From positions 45,695,435 to 45,759,434 of the forward strand of contig OY992534.1 of NCBI GenBank assembly GCA_963921185.1: a stretch of 64,000 nt of DNA. The letters are read 5' to 3'. Shown one piece after another: positions 58,447-64,000 of this stretch (positions within the stretch are counted from its first letter, which is position 1; each line of letters opens with the position of its first letter). The notes beneath the pieces were generated by a model that saw only the letters and a program-made list of their open reading frames with translations, was not told where the DNA came from and made no database searches. Position numbers and translations under genes: made by a program. Source of the stretch: Dasysyrphus tricinctus. Its lineage: Eukaryota; Arthropoda; Insecta; Diptera; Syrphidae.

Positions 58447-60080
58447 GATAGGGATATGCGATATTGAAACAACATCGATTTCAACAACGAAGACCAAACA
58501 TCGATGTCAATTAATATCGAACCGAAAACATCGATGCTACTTAACAGCGATGTTTTTTTTGCAGGTGTTTTTGTTTATAAGTTTTTTGTTTGCCCAAAGC
58601 AAAAAATGCATCATGCTATGCTCTAATGTATTTTTGCTTTCAAAATTTCTGGTGCCGGCTATTTTTTCTTAAGTTTTTAAAAATTGATTTAAGTTTATAT
58701 ACAAATGAAAAATATGAAGTCATAAGCAAGGTATTTCAACTTTAAACTCGATATTGCAAAATAATGATGCCCAGAAGCTTGTGTGCTAAAACCGCGTGTA
58801 AGCGGTATCTTTCTAGGCATCAATGATTTTAATGGATGGAAAGTGAAAATCGATGTTAAAATATGTATTTTGCACTAATGAATATCAACAAATTTAATAA
58901 AATCAATATTGCAAGGCAATTCATGTTGTTAAGCTGTTTTGTGTGCCCTTTTTGAAATCCGATATTTCCAAATCTTGTTTCACACGAACGTGTGCGCAAG
59001 AACTTGCCTGGTGTAAACTGTGTGTTGCTGACCATCGATAATTTAAATTCGTGAAAGTCGATATTAAATATGTATTTTGCAGTAATATTTCAAGGAATTT
59101 TGTGTAAACTGTTTTCTGTGGCTTTTTGGAATATATAGATATTGCAAGACACGAAGTTGTGTGCAAAAACTAGCATTGGTGTAAATTGGGTCTTTCATCT
59201 ATTATTTCAATGCGTGGAAATCGATACTTAAACTTGTATTTTGCAAAATATATCGTCCACAGATTTTATAGAAGCAATATTGCAAGTATTTTATGTGTAC
59301 ACTGTTATCTAACGATATTGCAAGATATTTTTACTTACAAAAGTGTGTACAAATACTTGTATGGTTTAAAATGCGTCTTGCTGAGCATCGATGATATTAA
59401 TGCTTGAAGATCGATGTAAAAATATTTCTTTTGCACAAATAAACACAAAACAAATTTTATGGAAGCAAAATTGATAGGCACTTCATGTGTAAACTTATAT
59501 CTGTGCCTTTTTGCACATCGGAAGTTTCGTTGTGGTTCTTTGATAATTTCCTCTTTCAAAAAATTCCAAATGTTACAGATGGTATAAGAATAACAAGGTA
59601 TGCTTGACAGTTCAGGCAATTGAGTCGTGACGTCATTGCGAGTGAATGATCTCAATTGTTTGCCATTTATGGCAAAAAAAGTAAATAGAAATTGTTTATG
59701 TTTTGAAGCTATTTGCTATTAAAACTCAAAGTAAAACAATAGATTAATTATGTTTTGAAGTTATGTTTTGTTAAATTTCAAGTAAAACAATAAATAATTT
59801 ATTTTTTAAAGCTATGTGCTGGTGAACACTCGCTATGACGTCACACAAAACCAAATATGGCGACCCTTCATCTCATATACAACATACCTTGTATTTTTAT
59901 ACCATGACTTAAAACTATGAAAGTCACTCCATCTAGATTTTACTAGCAGAATCAATCATTTTCGTAATAACTTTTTGTTTGTTTTTTAAGCCGATGTTTT
60001 GGATGTTAATATCGATGTTGCAAAACATCGAAATCTTTATTTTCGATTTTCAAATATCGATTAAAATCGCTTATCCCTAT
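58447..60080. mobile_element. 1.6-kb TIR element with 6-bp duplication TTCCAG
   Basis: ATAGGGATATGCGA at the left is inverted at the right (TCGCTTATCCCTAT), and TTCCAG flanks both sides (58441-58446, 60081-60086). Subterminal parts are crowded with ACATCGATGT-like and TATCGA motifs on both sides. The middle repeats a ~200-bp theme (ATCGATGTTAAAATATGTATTTTGCAC...). No ORF of interest. Confidence 0.78.
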
Positions 60081-60590
60081 TTCCAGATGTGTATCTGAAG
60101 AAAGGGAAACAGACCATGATATGAAAATATAAACTTTTGTGGAAGTTTGTTTTATTATTTATTATCTTTAAGTTATTCACTGTATGCATTTGGTATATTT
60201 TTTTTTTGTATAATTACATAGTGGAATGAGATAAATCATTGAATAACTATGATGAGGAGGATGCGATTGCATATTTTGCGTTTTTTTTAAATGATTTTAC
60301 CTCCTTGTCACACTCTTTACCTTTGTTATTCCGTTTCATTTACTAATTAGGAATGAATTTAAATTATGAACACAACAAATGTTAGCAAACAGATCTCGGG
60401 GGGTGAAACGAACGGAGATTTGATGTCTGTTTAATGGATTATCTTTGTATTACATGTTATACAGTTATACTGGTATACAAAAAAGTGGTCAGCTTCATAA
60501 TATAACAATTCTTCAAATGGAAGCAATATTTTTGTATCGATACACTATCCAGTGTATTATAGAGATCAGTGGTCGCTAATCATTAAAGCC

Positions 60591-60676
60591 GCAGATCGAG
60601 ACCAAATTTATCTCCCATATAAAATTTTTCTCAGGACAAATTTTATCTCTGATTTTTTTCCAAGCAGTACGCACCT
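60591..60676. other. Junction between Penelope remnant and pseudogene
   Basis: No feature recognised. Confidence 0.4.
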
Positions 60677-62480
60677 CCAGCGCAAAATTTGACAGCTGTA
60701 ACCGCTGTACGTGAAAAGGCAAAAGAAAGTCTCCACTTATTTTGCGCGGAAAAAGAATGCTCGAAGCATTATTTTTCCGGACAAATTGTGTAAATTTCGA
60801 TTTTTTTTAACTAAAATCATCTCCCTGTTTCATTCTTTCCAGCACGGGCTGCTTTTAAATTGTCAGATCGACGAAAAGTTTCATATTCTCAAAAGTAAAC
60901 TTCCACCAAATTTCTTCGTTTATTTTGTAATCAATTATCTTTTTCCATTCTTCTTCCAGATTTGACAAGGGCCGTCACAAGAAAAAATATTATTCAAAAG
61001 TATTTAATTTGTCAACATATTCCTTCAAGGAAAAAGTTCGAAATGAACCAGCACCAGTTCCCAAAATTAATTGTGCAGAAAACGTGCCGCCACAAATTTT
61101 TGGTGTACTTAAATGGAATTATCTGAAGATGATGAGAATGTTTCTCGACCACAGCGTGGCTTAACACCACCACCATCATCATCATCATCATCATCATCAT
61201 CTCATCGATACGAGGACGCCAGGGGACTCAAGGAGTCGCCGAATCGATGGAGACGAAGTATTCATCTGTGCTTCGAATCCTAGCCGGGATCTATTGGCTA
61301 TAGTGGAACCGTACTGTTGAACCTGCTCTCCCTGCTCCTCCAGTGGAAGTTGTAGTTCCAACGTTCGATGAAAATATAACAGGAGGTCGCTCATGTATCT
61401 GGACGTTTGCAAGCAGAAATGCGTGAAGTACAGGCGACGAGACCTTGAAGCAGCTATTGATGTATCACATGAATCCCAAGGCGCCTGTCGAACACAATGC
61501 TTTCATCTCACCAGTCTCTTCACTGAAATGCTGAGCAATCCAATCATCACCTAGCACATTCATCATTGAACTACCAGAAATCAAAAAATAATAAAATACG
61601 GAAACTATCGTCAGCATCTACAGCAGCAGCAACAATAACAGCAACAATTAAAATAACCATAGTCGAAGCAATTTATCCAGTAATAACATTCTACACCCGA
61701 ACAACTATCAGCAACATTTCAATAATGAACAGCATCATAGTTATAATAACGAATTGAACTTCCTACATTGCGACAGTCTCGATGGAGACTCATCCACCAA
61801 TGGCCTGATGATGTGGCCAGCAGGACACAGTAGGATATCGTCACCAACACACGCTTGTGGTCATCATAATAAGTATGAGAGGTGAGTGAGAGCAAAACTA
61901 GCTATTAATAGAAAAAATATGATTCTTATTTTCATTGCTTGCAGATCTCTTGAAAAAAAGAGTCGTACTTCGTATGACATCGACAACATTGTCAATCCAT
62001 ATAGTGTGGCGGCGGCGAAACGTGTTGAATTGCTACCCTACAAAGAAACTCCAACGCCAAAGTAAAACTCAAAGAATGTCCATCTTCGAGACTTATTTTA
62101 TATTTGTTTATTTATTTTAATTAGCTAGATGGCGTATTTTTGACTATGATGCCGATGATGTCAGTAAGAATGCGAAAAATTCGGAAGGAGAAAATAATTC
62201 CAAACCTTCTTGATATTCCCCTACATCACGAGATCACGGGCTAATCGTCGCATAGACAGCTGGGCTGAATTGAGTGGAGTGGAGCTAATACACCAGATCC
62301 AACGTCATCAGCTCCAAATACACCAAGTGAAGGTAGAGATCAATAGGTAAATTTTTGTTTGACCAAAATTAGTTCCGTTTATTAGACAATTTAGTTTTTT
62401 GCTTTTTTTAGTCGATTCCATCACCATTTGCTCCTTCAACACCATTGACTGTGCTTGAAAGTTGCTGAAACCGGCCATGT
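60677..62480 (+). pseudogene. Unprocessed pseudogene resembling nsl1/waharan (KANSL1-like, PEHE domain)
   Basis: Broken coding pieces with splice-like borders run left to right. Early pieces include RAAFKLSDRRKV before 60900 and LSEDDENVSRPQRGLTPPP with a Ser run near 61130-61200. A piece ending at a GTGAGTGAG donor (61886) has STNGLMMWPAGHSRISSPTH. The next begins after CTTGCAG (61944) with KKSRTSYDIDNIVNPYSVAA and RVELLPYKETPTPK, matching the PEHE domain of NSL1/KANSL1, which binds the MOF acetyltransferase. Another begins near 62122 with RWRIFDYDADDVSKN and later TPDPTSSAPNTPSEGRDQ. Stops and frameshifts occur throughout, yet introns are retained, so it was duplicated as DNA. Confidence 0.6.
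61173..61203. repeat. (CAT)n microsatellite coding a Ser run
   Basis: About ten CAT/TCA triplets inside the nsl1-like pseudogene. Confidence 0.9.
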
Positions 62481-62654
62481 TTCTAGTTCTAGGTTTTAAG
62501 GTCCTCTCTTCGACAGTTATGATATTAATATTTATTTATCTTCAAAAGGTAATACATCGGCCTTAGGATTATGTATATATTTAACATTTTTTGTCTATGA
62601 GAATGAGAAAAATATTTAAAAAAAAGTATGTAACAATTTAAAGAAATATATAGT
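62481..62654. other. Non-coding DNA after the pseudogene
   Basis: AT-rich, no feature recognised. Confidence 0.45.
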
Positions 62655-62700
62655 ACTAGCCGAACCGTGCTCGCGTTGCTTCGCGTTCTGTGGTCGTCCT
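62655..62700 (-). mobile_element. Helitron-like 3' end (minus orientation)
   Basis: Read on the minus strand it gives a GC-rich hairpin, GCGAAGCAACGCGAGC, followed by GGTTCGG and CTAGT. This resembles the end of the element at 28110-28146. If it is a Helitron, its body extends to the right, over the gene fragments at 62900-64000. The 5' end is not in view. Confidence 0.45.
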
Positions 62701-62879
62701 TTGTTGCCTTTAAGCCTCTGCGATCCAAAAGATGACTTAATATACACACCTCCGCTATTTTATTCAACTGGGAGACTTTGCAGAAGCTGACTTGGACAAG
62801 ATCCAGATCTAACATGTACAGGATGCAAAGCTACATTGCTGTTCGTTAGACGCTCATTGGATGTGTTATAGGCGGTGGT

Positions 62880-63360
62880 GGAGGTTGTTGTGTTGTTGCT
62901 TGTTGTGTAACTGCAGCAGTTTGCCTAAATGGTGCTACGGTGTCCTCAAAGGATGGATTTTCCATGGAATACGTGTTGGCTGTTTTATTGTGTTAGTCAC
63001 ATGATTCGAACTTGGCGATTTGGAACGTTTAATATTGGTAAGTCTTTCCATCAGACTTACGGCCCATGAGGAAGACGATAATGTGTGTTGTTGATCTTTT
63101 TGCTTGTCTTTCTCTTGGGCAATAGGCTTTTCCTTGGATTCTTTATTGGCTAGTCTTTTTCCTGTTTGTGCTGCTAGCGCCACAGCATGTTGTTGTTGCG
63201 TTTGTTGTTGTCCATCCATTGACTTTCGGCCAAAAAATTATTCCATACGATGGCCTAATGATTTTGTCCATGCAGAAGAAGGTGACGCACTTGAAGGTCC
63301 ACCACCTGCACTGCGTGGCGGAAGCTCGGGTGGATGATTAGGTGCACTTGACATCTGACA
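62880..63360 (-). pseudogene. Low-complexity coding fragments of an unidentified gene
   Basis: Minus-strand frames give proline-, serine- and glutamine-rich protein-like pieces: SSAPNHPPELPPRSAGGGPS, MDGQQQTQQQHAVALAAQTG, SWAVSLMERLTNIKRSKSPS and FEDTVAPFRQTAAVTQQ. Frame changes separate them. The style is that of a real but degraded fly gene; I do not recognise which one. Confidence 0.45.
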
Positions 63361-63524
63361 CAATCGAATGTTGATGTTCTCCAGAATGTTTATTGGATTC
63401 GGTGCAAGTCCAACAAAAACTTAGTGAAGAAGCACCTTTGCTTTCGGCAACATTATCAAATGGTTATCATGTCATGTCAGTCATGTCGATTCGTAAGTCT
63501 TCTAGCATGCAATTAGCACTCGAT

Positions 63525-63950
63525 GATTACGAAAAAATGGGGGCTTTTTTGTTTCTTCTGGCAAACAAGTACGTGCCTGGCCAATTTAACCTTGCCGTTG
63601 TCCTCGAATCCACAATTGGGGCACTGATGGTATATGGCAGGTGCTTGAAAAGTCTAGCTTTGATGTTGTACATCGCTTCCATATGATAGACTATCTCTGA
63701 AAAGTTTCTCACCTCATATGTACGGAAAGTTACAGTTGTACATAGCGCCGTTCATGTGTGATGTCTTATATTGATGTGCCATTGCCAGGGTAGGTTCAGA
63801 TTTAAAATTACAAAATTCGCACCGTTTGATGTTGAACTTAAACGGAGCGTTTATTTTCTTGCTTGCCTCTAAGTTTCTATTCAATGTATTTATTGCTTTC
63901 TCAATCTCGGCAAATGATTTTTCCCAAGGAGAGGCACATTTTGCGTTTTT
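63525..63950 (-). pseudogene. C2H2 zinc-finger gene fragment (row-like), broken
   Basis: Minus-strand frames contain SPWEKSFAEIEKAINTLNRN, RCEFCNFKSEPTLAMAHQYK, SHMNGAMYNCNF, VRNFSEIVYHMEAMYNIKAR and CPNCGFEDNGKVKLARHVLV. These are paired-cysteine C2H2 fingers of the kind found in the fly heterochromatin-associated factor row (relative of woc). A premature stop and two frame changes disrupt it, and key residues are lost in the second finger. The family call is from memory and uncertain. Confidence 0.55.
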
Positions 63951-64000
63951 AAATATGAATCAAGTCTGCTTGGACAAACTGCAACCAGTCCAATACCAAT

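Larger units (their letters stand above)
55262..60571. mobile_element. Non-autonomous P-family element with two nested insertions
   Basis: The ends match the giant P transposon (CACTGATCTCTATAATACAC at both ends), and the 16-bp subterminal repeats are kept at 58367-58382 and 60510-60525. The 8-bp TSD is GTCGCTAA. After removing the insertions at 55307-58351 and 58447-60080 it is only about 630 bp and has no transposase. It would be mobilised in trans by a transposase such as that at 3327-10766. Confidence 0.88.
54066..60590 (+). mobile_element. Penelope-like element remnant with inverted terminal repeats, hosting a P-family copy
   Basis: A ~200-bp segment at 54066-54285 (TTTAATGATTAGCGACGCGT...) recurs inverted at about 55060-55261 and continues after the inserted P-family copy at 60572-60590. 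Between the repeats lies the C-terminal part of a Penelope-type ORF. Inverted flanking pLTRs are a known Penelope arrangement. Its own length without the insertion is about 1.2 kb, so it is strongly 5'-truncated. Confidence 0.8.

Noticed and set aside
63393..63686. Plus-strand 97-codon ORF
   Set aside because: It overlaps minus-strand zinc-finger coding sequence and looks like its shadow.

Overview
The window reads as insect genomic DNA, most likely from a brachyceran fly. It is AT-rich, has GT-AG introns (one of 61 bp), carries P-superfamily, Ulysses/Osvaldo-like, Penelope and Tc1 transposons, and holds fragments of genes resembling fly nsl1/wah, row and Pcyt2. I see no intact ordinary host gene. 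Nearly everything is transposable-element DNA, and its main feature is a set of nested insertions that can be ordered from target-site duplications (TSDs).

Level 1 is a non-LTR retrotransposon of the endonuclease (craniofacial-development-protein-2-like, RTE-like) type on the minus strand, at 41813-43200 and 1-267. Level 2 is a long-LTR Ty3/gypsy element (element B, 268-41808) inserted in it with TSD CATC; when one CATC copy is ignored, the LINE reading frame runs straight across. Level 3 is a P-superfamily DNA transposon of 29,041 bp (539-29579) inserted in element B's 5' LTR with a perfect 8-bp TSD CACCCACT. The matching place in the 3' LTR (38487-38494) is uninterrupted. Level 4 is a second long-LTR gypsy element (element A, 12843-22898, TSD AAAT), plus MITEs, a Helitron-like element and gene fragments, all inside the P transposon.

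The P transposon encodes a transposase whose five inferred exons (3327-10766) add up in frame to 1068 codons plus stop. It has two tandem THAP zinc-finger domains, an Ala/Pro/Glu-rich linker, a basic coiled-coil-like segment and a P/THAP9-type catalytic core with D, D and DxxE residues visible. Its first intron holds an array of exact 180-bp repeats. A related non-autonomous copy, with its own 8-bp TSD, lies at 55262-60571 inside a Penelope-like element and has itself been hit twice.

Elements A and B are relatives. Both have a primer site complementary to tRNA-Lys(CUU), gag and pol in the -1 relation, a slippery heptamer followed by a 7-nt spacer and a stem-loop, and a tRNA-Lys-like sequence just after pol. 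Element A looks intact and very young (LTRs identical wherever compared). Element B is decayed: frameshifts in gag and pol, a poly-T expansion, a 725-bp duplication in one LTR and a MITE in the other.

The right third (43200-64000) is a mosaic: a ~117-bp tandem array, 3-bp-TSD MITEs, a truncated LINE, head-to-head Tc1 fragments, a ~2.7-kb palindrome, a Penelope remnant carrying the P-family copy, an unprocessed nsl1/wah-like pseudogene and minus-strand gene fragments next to a Helitron-like 3' end.
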